Source of the DNA: Phoronis australis
Lineage: Eukaryota; Phoronida; Phoronidae
Assembly (NCBI GenBank): GCA_002633005.1
Contig: NMRA01000144.1
Location: 778,485-842,484 of the forward strand
DNA: 64,000 nucleotides
Direction of reading: 5' to 3'
Position 1 is the first letter of the stretch, and each line of letters starts with the position of its first letter. The position numbers were made by a program, and so were the translations under genes. Below are positions 21,801-31,500 of this stretch, piece by piece. The notes under the pieces were generated by a model, which saw only the letters and a list, made by a program, of their open reading frames with translations, was not told the DNA's origin and searched no databases.

Positions 21801-23890
21801 CTAGCGTCATCTATCGGCGATTTGCTACAACGCACTATTCCTTTTTCATCAGTCAACATCATTGGTCGATTTCGTCAATTATTAACGTCATCGTTATTAA
21901 TCATCGTACGTCTGCTTTCGTCATCACCTTCGTCGTCTCTCTCACGATCGTATCTGTCATCGTCATGTTATCGTCGTCCATGTTGACTGATGAAAAAAGA
22001 ACAGCGCGTGGTGTAGCAAATCACCGATAGATGGCACTATAGATATAGTAATTTCCCTGAAATGGCTGCCGATTTGTGGACCAAGTTCGGAATGGCGTAG
22101 TTATAGACTAGAGTAATTGTGGGTCGTGAAAAGGATTTGTACGGATAGCCAGATGTCTGAGGAATGCAAAGATACCAAAATCATTCATTTAGACCAACAT
22201 TTAATGTATTTATTTGGAATAAGTTAGGGTCCATTATATCCGACTAGTGCCCCCTAAGGGCTCCATATGCCAGAAGCTTTTCGGCGAATTATACCTCACA
22301 CTGATTAAAAAATCAGTCACGTTGTTACAAGTACCTTTTGCGCATAGAGGGACACCTTACGAGGCTGTTGATGTCTTGAATTCCTTCCAACTCGAACAAA
22401 TACATGAGCACTCTTGTCCTCAATTTCAGTTTTGATGACCATTAAACAGTACACACCATGGAATTTTGCACATTTTGAATTAACGGTGGCCACAGACTAA
22501 ATGTATGACGTAAAATTTAGCTAAACCCATGTTTATTTTGTGTAATTAGCTCGAAATTTTGATTTTTCTTTCAATTTTGCCAATTTTCACATTTCCCGCC
22601 ATGTGACGTCATGGGTTGAACACAACAGATCAGTGACCAGCATTGAACAATGGCGGAGAGCAGTGAATTTGAAAGCGACGACGATTATGAGCAAGAATTA
22701 AATAAATACTATGAAGAAACGTACGGGAATGGTGGCCAGGATGAGGAAATGGGGTTGCACGAAAGCGAGAACAAGTTTGATGTCCTTCCGGCTGCGTACT
22801 TTTCTACTTTGAGCCTTACGAACTGGATCCTCCCGCGAGAGAACCGGCCTCGGGCTCGGCGAGTCAACCCAGTCATCCAACAGACGATCCTGAATTAAGA
22901 GCCGATGTTTCTGAATGATAAATATTGTCCTTTATTGAACCAGGCCTTCATCGTAACATCTCCTGTGACTGGAGTTGAAACACGAGTCCTCAAAGTGGGC
23001 AAAACACAGAGTGGCCCCGGACCGAATCGCTTGGTCCACGATGAGGTCCCACACTCTCGTTCGGCGCACGAAGCGATGTCACTTCAGCGCAACTTTGGTG
23101 TCCTTCGGAACACCGAGACGTTCTCCGCCTGTCTGCTGTTGCTGCAGCCTCCGGCAACATATCTTTTGATCCCTCTACGAACCTTCTCGACGCTAAATGT
23201 ACTTTGCTTTCACTTCACTCTATACACTTGGTCTCTGATCCGAACAGTATGGCGAACGACTTGGGTTCAACCCATGACGTTGTACATAATTATTATTTTT
23301 TTCAATTTTTGCGTGTTTCTTTATGAGCTGTGCACTAAAGGCACTGAAATCAAGTAAGATATAATAATAAAATTTATTTTGAGGTACTAGAGTCATGTTG
23401 TGTACACTTTAAAAACCCCATGGCATAAGGCATAATCATAAACCACAAGGGCAAGGCACAAGCATTAATTTAGCGAAATTGCGTTACCTTCAGTCAGGTG
23501 CAGGTATCAGTTTGGCTCACCAATCTGCGCCAAACTGAAGTGCGCCAAATCAGTTTGGAGCAGACTAGACATCAGTTTGGGATGCAACCGTCAATAGTGA
23601 CTAGGCCTATCTGCCAAGGCAATATATCAATATATGGCCAGGCACATGGCTACTAAAAATTCTTGGCTCGAGGTGAATTTATAATGTCTATGGCCGGGGC
23701 ATACCTTCTGCAGTTCCATTAATTTTTGTATAAGCTGGTTTATTTTAATAGTAGCTACGCTTCCGGTGCACCCAATGAGAATATTCTTTGAACCACCGCT
23801 ACTTTTCGCATTTTCTGCCTCACGAGTGAAGTCAGTCTCCTCCATTCGTCCCGTGCATGCTTCTGAGACGTCCGCTAGGTGGCAGCTCAT
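9773..23890 (-). CDS. PPCDC: Phosphopantothenoylcysteine decarboxylase, five exons
   Basis: PPCDC removes CO2 from phosphopantothenoylcysteine to give 4'-phosphopantetheine in coenzyme A synthesis. It is a cytosolic flavoprotein of the HFCD family. Minus-strand exons: 23890-23705, 18284-18189, 17654-17526, 11881-11713 and 9846-9773. All introns are GT-AG, the phases close (0, 0, 0, 1), and the product is 217 residues (human about 204). Visible motifs: the flavin-binding start ILIGCTGSVATIK (about 37-49), catalytic His105 in DPVLHIELRRWADVL, the PAMNTYMW loop with Asn157, and Cys190 in KLACGDLG of the substrate clamp. I chose ATG 23890 (A at -3); a second ATG at 23845 would give 202 residues. 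The introns are long and packed with transposons, and the penultimate intron end abuts a large repeat. The gene lies head to head with the NACHT/WD40 gene. Confidence 0.92.
9869..11431 (-). repeat. 1.5-kb dispersed repeat, copy 1, with assembly gap
   Basis: An inverted copy of the repeat at 39269-40766, interrupted by the N run. The ends carry ATGCGCCCACA / TGTGGGCGCAT inverted motifs (near 9893 and 11420). The interior is a set of diverged tandem units that share GTATCTTC(A)AAAG, ATGAAATTTGG and CCCCTAGTGGCAATTTTA. The long open frames here are by-products of the tandem units and the Ns, not genes. The family cannot be named. Confidence 0.75.
10394..11011. other. Assembly gap (618 Ns)
   Basis: A run of Ns inside copy 1 of the dispersed repeat. 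The flanking bases align with 40251 and 39686 of the inverted copy, so the missing sequence should be about 560 bp of the same tandem units. The reading frames that cross it are artefacts. Confidence 0.95.
11713..11881 (-). CDS. PPCDC: PPCDC exon 4 with PAMN and ACGD motifs
   Basis: TCVVRAWDLQRPLLFAPAMN is followed by TYMWDHPLT and KLACGDLG. It holds the asparagine and cysteine needed for decarboxylation of the cysteine substrate. Acceptor TTCTCCAG, donor GTAAGT, ends in phase 1. Confidence 0.93.
12849..14160 (-). other. Unidentified protein-like open frames inside intron 3
   Basis: Three minus-strand stretches look coding. 14160-14027 begins MDHHKFDLVHVPNDKNTADV and ends CDAHSG before GTATAT. 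13503-13340 contains AFVLNGRMHVDGQLPQEQNY and NTSLTQYYGDSVNEK, between a CTACAG acceptor and a GTACAT donor. 13047-12849 contains GVYNIELFTYFKVDHKAPAS and ends DIDLAN-stop after ATATCAG. They could be exons of a gene nested in the intron or a decayed transposon ORF. My attempt to join them failed, because the phases do not match. No family is recognised. Confidence 0.3.
14640..15130. mobile_element. THAP / FEP-motif cassette, relic copy A (inverted)
   Basis: Plus strand: a frameshifted THAP domain with the first zinc pair as GCIFPACSN (about 14698-14724), then FFLLPRESEMLRKWIMVVKN and YEAVKHLRVCG (about 14755-14875). Minus strand, facing it: an acidic stretch then GYQFEQEYSDEEILERPREQ (about 15000-14930), matching GYMFEPEYNEAEYAL in copy B. 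The order is convergent as in copies B and C, but the whole cassette is flipped. No terminal repeats were recognised. Confidence 0.55.
16801..17130 (+). pseudogene. LINE endonuclease fragment
   Basis: The frame encodes IILAHLNVRSLLSKIEDICL then IDVLCFSEIWLNCSISDGEI, the start of an APE-type endonuclease of a non-LTR retrotransposon (CR1/L2/Rex-like). It has the HLN and SEIWL (usual TETWL) motifs. Similarity ends near RKDRTERHG; the frame goes on to 17481 without further LINE similarity. It is a truncated relic and has no reverse transcriptase nearby. Confidence 0.7.
17526..17654 (-). CDS. PPCDC: PPCDC exon 3 with catalytic histidine
   Basis: 43 codons. SWKKIPDPVLHIELRRWADV carries the catalytic histidine, followed by the VIAPLDANTLAKMANGICDN flavin/subunit-contact segment. 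Acceptor TTCACAG, donor GTAGGT, phase 0. Confidence 0.92.
18189..18284 (-). CDS. PPCDC: PPCDC exon 2
   Basis: 32 codons, VNIQVITTEHATHFFNPDAL onward to DIDEWQ, the second beta strand and the loop typical of the family (TTERAKHFY in others). Acceptor CTATTACAG, donor GTAAAG, phase 0 at both ends. Confidence 0.88.
18948..19307 (+). CDS. Acidic protein with P2X7-ballast-like cysteine cluster
   Basis: 119 residues from ATG 18948. Order: an acidic Ser/Asp-rich N-terminus, the motif GGYMFEPEYNEAEYAL (about 41-56), then GDTSWCKCTVCVVMPTSMEC and LCCSEFDEAKSLL (about 74-105). The WCxCxxC...CxCC arrangement with MPT resembles the zinc-coordinating cytoplasmic ballast of P2X7 receptors, which also exists as many stand-alone genes in invertebrates. 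There is no channel part. The usual C-terminal half (CITxHP-type) is absent and the frame ends in transposon sequence, so the protein is truncated. Its role in the element is unknown. Confidence 0.6.
   Translation: MAEVCDPYHSDSSVTDGDLVHSSGDEEFFHGHSVGGYMFEPEYNEAEYALAQAAVERNEAATEDRRGDTSWCKCTVCVVMPTSMECLCCSEFDEAKSLLDMVKWTFGIPQTEEQLSHLP
19320..19997 (-). pseudogene. THAP-domain protein with broken C-terminal zinc knuckle
   Basis: From ATG 19997 the frame gives GVLLHRFPMDDTLRRTSLVR, then YKAVENYRVCGKHF and LKKDAIPFVL, the core and AVPxF end of a THAP zinc finger (DNA binding). The first Cys pair is not visible and the usual core Trp is Ser, so the finger is probably dead. A Ser/Pro/Thr-rich acidic linker follows and the frame stops at 19401. 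One frame over, RRCQVCGEGVTRHD and ECVTGHYGK (about 19401-19318) restore the CxxC...C..GH module that normally follows in such THAP proteins, so there is a frameshift. It faces the P2X7-tail-like ORF. Confidence 0.65.
21061..21165. repeat. 105-bp foldback repeat
   Basis: GGGTCCCTCTTCAAAATGGC at the left is mirrored by CCATTTTCAAGAGGACCC at the right. The arms (about 40 bases each, both with ATGGCTGCCGGG(A/C)) can pair around a short loop. It looks like a palindromic MITE. The arms carry AAAATGGC, a YY1-like core. No target duplication was identified. Confidence 0.65.
21438..21523 (-). repeat. Dispersed repeat with CAGTTTGG units, inverted copy
   Basis: The reverse complement (CATCAGTTTGGCTCAC, then GCGCCAAATCAGTTTG, then GTTTGGGGTGCAAC) matches 23500-23597 in order and spacing. 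The two copies lie in inverted orientation around a 2.1-kb block that holds a mariner-type MITE and cassette C. Confidence 0.5.
21569..22254. mobile_element. Mariner-type MITE with long inverted repeats
   Basis: 686 bp with terminal inverted repeats of about 270 bp (21569-21850 and 21990-22254), starting GGGGGCACTA and flanked by TA on each side (21567-21568 and 22255-22256). The arms match at roughly nine in ten bases, with one small indel. The centre (about 21886-21985) is a degenerate TCATCG/TCGTC repeat. TA duplications suit the Tc1/mariner group. No transposase is encoded; the open frames across it are incidental. Confidence 0.75.
22600..23290. mobile_element. THAP / FEP-motif cassette, relic copy C
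   Basis: Plus strand: ATG 22650, an acidic start MAESSEFESDDDYEQELNKY. After a frameshift near 22785 comes YFEPYELDPPAREPASGSAS and a stop at about 22915; this FEP motif corresponds to GYMFEPEY in copy B. Minus strand, facing it (about 23130-22960): a THAP relic, GVPKDTKVALK, HRFVRRTRVWDL and TLCFAHFEDSCF, with a stop replacing the core Trp. Short inverted repeats with ACGTCATGGGTTGAAC lie at about 22608-22624 and 23262-23278. The cysteine cluster is missing, so the internal deletion is larger than in copy B. Confidence 0.6.
23500..23597 (+). repeat. Dispersed repeat with CAGTTTGG units
   Basis: It has several near-copies of (AT)CAGTTTGG and GCGCCAAA. It matches the inverse of 21438-21523 and lies just downstream of PPCDC exon 1 in intron 1. 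Confidence 0.5.
23705..23890 (-). CDS. PPCDC: PPCDC exon 1
   Basis: Start codon at 23890. It encodes a poorly conserved N-terminus and then ILIGCTGSVATIK, the first flavin-binding strand and loop. It ends CAGAAG before the donor GTATGC, phase 0. Confidence 0.8.
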
Positions 23891-24761
23891 ATTTTGATTC
23901 AAAATGTTGTCATTGGAAGTTTTTGTTGTTATTTATATGTTGCCACTGCAAGTTGTTTTTTAATTTCATTGCTAAGCGTGAAAAGTCATGACCTTTTTGA
24001 TAAGCGCACCTGTTGCGAGCATGCGCAAGGTGATTTGTTTTGTTTACACTCAAAATGGCGGCACGTGTTTATTTTGAGGTCGCTCTTTTGTTAACTAGTT
24101 TCGTCTGCTTCTTTAGCCCTTGGTCGTGTTGAAAGAGCATACCTTTGTTGACTTATCGATGCGATCGATAACAGCACCATAAACTTGTTACGATCGCATC
24201 CTCTTGCCTATTCACCAATGAGGAGCTGTTCACAAGATTATGACAATCAATCACTCTGATCACCAACCGTGCGAATGAATGAGCGGTTTTTGAAATGCGA
24301 GTGACATCATAGTTGATTGTTTTTGTGCCACCGCCGTGCGGACTAAGTATTGAACCCAGTTCTCAGCCAATATTTGCATAGGACTTTCAGTGAAAGCAAA
24401 GTGACGTAGGAGAGAAGATACAGCGTTGCTGTGTTGACAATGCAATTGATTTCTCTGCCACTGGCGAGTAAAGCGGAGACTGTACTCCTTAGCAACTGAG
24501 CTGCGAACGAACTAGTTAGCTACTACAGTGCCCACTTTCTGTCACGTTGGGGAATTTGGCATGACATGAAAGCCCAGAGTTCCTGGATATTGCTAATGTT
24601 GTTTCACCAATCTCTAACATTTACGAACACAGCTTAAGTAAATGCACCAGCCATTCCATAAATCAATTTGAGTTTAGTAGCCAAAACTATTTGCTGCTTT
24701 ACCTCAGGTGGGCTGGATCTTGGAACAGTGACCATTGTTGACGCATCACTTCACAGAAAAG
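23891..24761. promoter_or_regulatory. Shared head-to-head promoter region
   Basis: 871 bp between the start codons of PPCDC (minus) and the NACHT/WD40 gene (plus). AAAATGGCGGC (24052-24062) matches the YY1 consensus and overlaps CACGTG (24062-24067), an E-box. GAGCATGCGCAAG (about 24017-24029) resembles an NRF1 half site. YY1 and NRF1 sites are typical of bidirectional, TATA-less housekeeping promoters. The transcription starts are not known, and either gene could have non-coding first exons here. Confidence 0.45.
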
Positions 24762-24850
24762 ATGGGTTGTAGTAGTTCTGCCCAGCAAGGCAGCAGAGAC
24801 AGTGTACCATCGAGGAACTATGAGTACGAAAAGGACAAATCACAGGAGGC
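24762..24850 (+). CDS. NACHT/WD40 exon 1, N-myristoylation signal
   Basis: ATG in AAAAGATGG context. It encodes MGCSSSAQQGSRDSVPSRNY and ends in phase 2 before GTATGT. Gly2 with Ser at 5-6 fits N-myristoyltransferase and Cys3 fits palmitoylation, so the protein is probably membrane-tethered. The link to exon 2 rests on phase and reading, across a 7985-bp intron. Confidence 0.68.
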
Positions 24851-27800
24851 GTATGTATTTTTATGATTTGTTTACAGCAGCCATTGAAACCATTACCATT
24901 TATATCTAAAACAGTTTGTAGGAACTTTTCATGGATCTTGCATGTCGCACGGGGCCGACTACATTTTCTGTATGAAGCTGAGCAAAAGTCACGGGCATTC
25001 ACAATGGTCATTTTGGCCGTCATTGACTAGAGGAGGGTTCCTAATAAATATACTTTAAATGAATTTCACGAGCAAACTTAATTTGCTATTTACTAGCTCG
25101 AGGTAAAATCTCACTTATTTAGGACTCAATGTAGACCAGAATTGAGCTTTTATAGGTGCGTTCACTATTTTCAAGTATTCTACCATGGATCTAAACAATA
25201 TTTTTGAAAAGTTGTATGTATTTAGAACAGTGTTCTTTTTCCGTTATACCAACCAGCGACCCACGAACATGCGTGTAAGGTACATGCATGACTAAACAGT
25301 GGTCTAAGTGTGTTTTGATAAAATTGTTCTATAGATGAAATGTCTAAAATCTCTTAAAGAGTTACTCAGCAGTTGTCAAATTTATTGTTTGTGTCTTTTT
25401 AATGCACCTTTAGATTTTTTTTTCAAATCCAACAGGTCTTAGTTCCGACTGCAGCTTGATGCAAAAGTGGAAAATTTCAGAACTTATGTTTTCATTGAGT
25501 ATCTGTCACCATCAAATTGGGTCAGATCAGATGTGGATCTAAAGAGGAGGTCCAAGGGTCACTTTGACACTGCTGTCATGGAGGAATATCAAGCCCCCAC
25601 TTTTTTGTCCCTTGTCAGATCATGGATCCGTAACTGCATTCTTCACCATGAAAAGCAACCACCGACTTTGTAGAATATTAGAATAAAATATTAAAAAATA
25701 TTACTCATGTTGTACTATATAATATGTTTTGTGAGCCAAACATATGCAAGAAGATTAATTGTACATGTGTGGAGTGTCAGACACTAATTTGGATTAAAAC
25801 GATTTCGACTGCATATCTTCTCCATGAAAAGCGACCACTGACTATAGAATATAGGAATAAAATAGTAAAAGATATTTTTCATGTTGTACTATAATATGTT
25901 TTGTGAGCTAAACATATGCAAGAAAATTAGTTGTACATGTGTGGAGTGTCAGACACTAATTTAGATTTAAACGATTTCAAAAACTGATTTTGCAATTGTA
26001 AATGGAATCATGGAACTGTATAGTTTTTCCTTTGAAGCAGTTAATGGTTCTTGACAGAATGTTGTGAGTTGTGTTAATGAAAATTATCAGCTTTAACTAA
26101 CCTGTTCACTGCGTAGAAAATCAATAAAATAATACGCCTGAAATTTACTCTGCTATAAACGTAAGTATCCTATTAACGATAACTTCAATTAAACGTTTTC
26201 TTTTCAGTTTGTTCAAGGTTACTGTATAGAATTTATTGTCAATTAGTTATTTGCCATTGGTATAAAAGTTAAGAATTTGAAATTTACTTGATTATTCTGT
26301 CTAGACTCTAGAGAATGTTTTTAAAAATTGCATATAAATGCCATGGAATTTTTTATAAATATTCATTAAGTACCATAGTTCATAGGTTCTAGATGCATGT
26401 TCAGTATGTTTGCTTTGAAAAAATCCTTTCTGTAGTTGTGTACATGCATTAAATGTAGCTACAAGTCTCCGTTATTCCAAGGGACCAGTTGTCATTTGAA
26501 CAAAATTGATCAATACTTGCTTTAAATTTTTGTAAACTTTGCATTAACAGAACATTCCCACCCCTGTTATACCATATATTATTGCATTCAAGGCCAGAGG
26601 CCCAAAGTACAACAACAAACATACATACAAGCACAGTTAAATGCAAAACATTGAGTTAAAAAATTTTTGTCTACATGCTGTGGCTAAGTGTACGAACTTT
26701 GCAATGTTAGACAAAGGTGACTTGTTTAAGGTTATGTAGAACTCTTAGAAAAACGTTCAGATTTGACCAACTTCCAAAACTTCATATCTCAGAAATTTAG
26801 ATGAAACTCAGATGTTCTCTACTTTATGCCGTGTTCTTCAAGAATGTGTTTGGAATTATTTTTAAAATGTTCAACGTTTGCATGAGGAACTAAGAAAAAA
26901 TAGGATTTTTATTATTTTTATGGAAAAAATCAAGTCGCACAAAGTGAAAGTGACAAAATAATTTTTAAAAATGTAGTGTAATGATTTTGAGATTTTATTT
27001 ATGTGTATATGAAATGAAATTTGATCATGTTTCTGATACCATTGTTTTACTTGTGCCATTTTTTGCTAAATTTTACTTAAGAGACATGGTCACGTAACCT
27101 AATTTAACAGCAGATTGGTAATTCTACTGGCTTTTTACTTAAAGAAAAAATAAATTTTTCTGAGTTAAAATCTATAGTATTGGATATATTTAAGGAAGCC
27201 TGTAACATGATAAACAGACTGCAATATTGAAAGTGGTTCTCTGTCACTGAAACAAAATTCAACCTGCTCAACAGGCATTTTTAGGGTTTGTTTGCAAAGA
27301 TTTTTAATTTCTGTTGATTACAAAGCATTTTCTTTTAGTTTCAAATTTCAAAAAAAAACAATCTGTCAACTGCTCACATCTCCGTCGTTTTTTCTCGCAC
27401 TAGGCAAAGCATGCGTCCTTATTTGGTATGGCAAGACATAGACGTAGCACATTTTCTTATATGGAGAACGTGACCTTTGACATCAGGCAACTGACTGTAA
27501 GCGCATGTGCACATTCGTGATAAGTGTGAGGGAGATTAGAAATTCACCTTCCCATGTATAATTTCAAAAACTGTGAATTGTGTGATTTTTTTCTGGAAAT
27601 TTTCTCACAAGGGAAAGTGAATTACTCTGTAATAAATGTTGCGAGATGATACTTTTGTCAGGAATTGATATTTTTGATGAGCTTTCGCATTCCATGCCTC
27701 TTTAAATAAATTGCACTGACTTGTTGACAAGGTCCTACATAGGCTAACCTTAGAATTTATGCAAAGTCTAATAGACTGCATTTTAAGGTTACCTTATAAC

Positions 27801-28538
27801 CACAGTATAATTATACTTTGCATCATAGTATTTGATTCAAATGTAAAAAGTGCTCAAAGCCACCTGTACATGCATTCTCTAACAGCCAGAACAATTGAAT
27901 GCTTTTGAGTTTGTCTTGCTAAGTTATTTGTGTGTTGCAGGTCATACGTTGTTTCACCTGCTGTGTAATTGTCAAATGATGCATTTAGCTTGTACAGCTT
28001 TACCTTGAAACTCGCGTAGGAACTTAATTAAATACTGTGCTGTAGGAAATTAGTTGTGAATCTCTCCTGGGAAATTTACTGTTTCTGTCAATTTTGATGA
28101 GCACGCAGAAACTGTCTCGCATTCTACCATCATCAGGAAAAAATAGTGCAGGTGGTCCCACACATTGCATCAGACGTGCGCAGGCCACTCAGCTGGGTCA
28201 TTGCACCAATTACGTGACACTGTGTTTCATTTATTAACATAATACATATGGACATATACACAAATTATGACCAAGCTAGAGCTAAGCCTATATACCTTAC
28301 TTACCAGTGAGGTATAGTGGGATGTGAACCTATACGCCCTAAGGAGGGAGACACTTAACCAGGCTGGGCCATGACTGCTTCTTCCTGTCAATGTTGATGA
28401 GAGTGTGAGGAAACTCGCTCGCTTTCTGATGGCATTTTCATATTTATTGTGGTAAACTGTGATTTATTTTGTCCTTTTTTTCTGAAATTCTGGATCGCAT
28501 TTTTGCATTTTATCATCAAGTGTCGTCTACATTATCAG

Positions 28539-28583
<45 letters not shown>

Positions 28584-31500
28584 TTCTCAGCGGAAAATTT
28601 AAATGTTTGGAATTAAAAAATTCAAGTACTGCGGTACGTGTTCAAAGGTCTACATTCGTGCCGTGAAGAATTTGTATGATAGGTCGTGCAATAAATGTAT
28701 TGAACTGTAAGGACAAAAGGCATTCTCGTTGCTGCAACCATTCAAAACTAGTTAAGCTTGATTCAGCCTGACACATGTGAAGTTGAGATTTTCCTTTGAT
28801 GATCAGATCCTCGTGTTAGTGTTCTGTTATTACCTGTACCTATAGCCACTAAAAGTATTTGATGTCTTTCACATACATGCCATTGACAGTTCATGTCATT
28901 GTCAATTGAACATGTTGGCAGTATATTTGACACTTCAACTCATGTTTACTTTGCATTGTATTACTTAACTGCATTGGTTTGCTACTGCTTAGTAACATGT
29001 AATCATCAAGTAAACCTGTCTGAGTGTTTAAAATTAAAGTCTAAAAAATCAGCAGCATTGGCGTTTAAAAAGAAAGTCAAACTTTCAAAAGCTTATATCA
29101 TGATTATGAGGTCATGTTTTTCTGTAGATAACGCTTTCGTTTCTTTGTAGCAGATTTTAAAGAATTGTGTTTTGTAAGTGTATGCTCTTCCTTGGCTTCA
29201 CATTCACAGACATGGCAGTTAATTAACAGTAAGATCAATCCTAGCTCATCGGAGCTGATTCTGGCCAGTGGCAGACTCTGTACTTGTGTAAACTCCTGGA
29301 ATTTAAACGAAGCTTGTCAATCTTGAAAAACTTGGGCAGGGAAGTTTAAAATTTTACCTTATTTAAAATACAGCTTTAACTGAAAACAACAGTTACAGGT
29401 ATGTAAAAGTCCTCATTGTCTCTGAGTTCCTCATCCTGATTCTATGCGCATCTTTAGCAAAGAATATTCAATACAAATTAAGACATTGTGGAGAGAACTC
29501 CAACCGTGCTGTTGTTACCGCCGAGTGCCATCAATAAGGCCGAATATATATGTCACCTGAAGTCTTTGAAAATTTGGCCAATCGTAGCCTTTCCAGTGCA
29601 ATTTATGGCGACAAATGTCACTTAAAGTCATTTTTATTTATACTATTTCAGTTTGTTAATCAATATTGCACTTTTAGGCATGCTCGGTTTTGTCTAAACG
29701 GAATAATCTTGCCCAGAAAATTTTCCTCCCCTTAATTACATTTTCCAAATTTTAAACTTGTACATAGCTGGCATATTAAAAGGTTACCAAATCTGGTTTT
29801 TGACCTAGTAACAGATATTGAAAATGACTTTCCCATCCAATTCTCTGAAACAAAATAATGCTCTGTAACCCTCGACAACCGGAGTAAAATTTGAAACTCC
29901 TTACGAAGTCTGCTAACGGGCAAGCGTAACCCATGGTTTTAGTGAATTACTGGGCAACTACGGAAAAGACCACCTACCAAGAACCATAATATCCAATCTG
30001 TGACTTAGGGAGTATTAGTTTTTCGTTGATTCCTGTTTTTATCTCCAAGATTGACGCCAATGATGCATTAGCAGATGACAGAACAGGGTTGGAGTAAGCA
30101 AAAAAGGGTTCAGTATCCTTTTAAAGTATAAAAACTTTGTTGTTTCATTTATTTTCTAAACATATTGACAAAATTTGACATTTATGAGCACGAGATCCTA
30201 AAAGTTAGAGGATGATCTCTTTCATACATGCTAGTATTGTGATTAGATGTGAACTTCACTATAATTTTGCCACAGTTGCCAATCCCACTGATTTCATTTC
30301 AAAATGAAATTCAAAAGTAGACTTTTAATGTTAATTTCTGATGTCCAATTGCTTCTAGAGATACAGTTAACATTGCTATCTCCCTAGTATAGTCCAAACT
30401 TTGATATCATGACATCTGGTTGGCTGATCAAATCCTGTACTCAAAATCTCCTAATATGAAATCAATTTGTTTTCTTCTTAAAAATTGCATTGAAGTGTCA
30501 TCTTCAGTCGATCATGGCCCAGGCGTATAAGGATAGGCCAACCTTGTAAAAATAGATGAAATCTTGCCATGGTTTGTATTTGCGAGTGCTTTGAATGGTC
30601 TTTTTAGGGTCGTCTGATCACAGAATAGACCGGATGACTGATGCAGGTGTTATGTGTTAAATCCTGGTTTAAATAATTTCAGTTTTTGATGAGTATCATA
30701 AGGGAAAATATCAAACCTTGTGTAGTGCAAATCATGTCCAGGTTAAGTAAAATCTCACATATTACAGTAAAAAATCCTGAATTTAGGCCAGGGTCCTGAA
30801 TTTCGGACACCTAAATCCAACCCAAGCTGAATTTTTTAGATTCTGAAATTTGGGACCCGGTCGAATTTGGCATTCACCATCATTCTCAAATTTTGAACAC
30901 CTCAATTTTATCGGCATTTGTTGTAATTCTCACATTTCGGACAGTGCGCTTTTTCGTATGATCGGGGGCTGAATGTAAGTCTGAAATTTCATCAAGTAAC
31001 GGTGATGATTTATACATCGTTTAAAACTGCCGCCGGTGTAATGTATTGACTGATGTCACAGTCTATAGTTATTGATGCGGATGGTCTGTGAATATCTTGC
31101 ATGTTTTCTTAGCAGTCGTAATCACGGATTCAAAATATTTGCCACACTTGATCGCGGTTTCACTTTTCAAATAAAAAGTATGTTCTTCAATAATAATCAC
31201 CACAGTGTCATGCTTTGTATTTGGATTAACAGCTAATTAATAAGCACCGGTGATAAGACCGTTGTGTTACCAAGTCAGATCCCAGGTTCACGGCTTCAAT
31301 TTTTTCTGCAAACCTGCAGCCAACTTACCTTCCTATCAGTGCCCCGACCGCTTACTATGCCATGTGCCCAAATCAGCAAAACGATGTTCAGTGTCAAGTT
31401 AAAACAGACTGAAAACGAAAAATCCATGTCTAGTTTGTCGTGCAGTATACGTCATGTTGTTAGTATATCTTTATGTCTCGACCTACCGGCATTCTATTTA

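Noticed and set aside
23891-23902. PPCDC start four codons upstream at 23902
   Set aside because: That codon is TTG; the first ATG in frame is at 23890.
28469-28666. Plus-strand frame with a polytyrosine run
   Set aside because: It is the translation of an ATT microsatellite.
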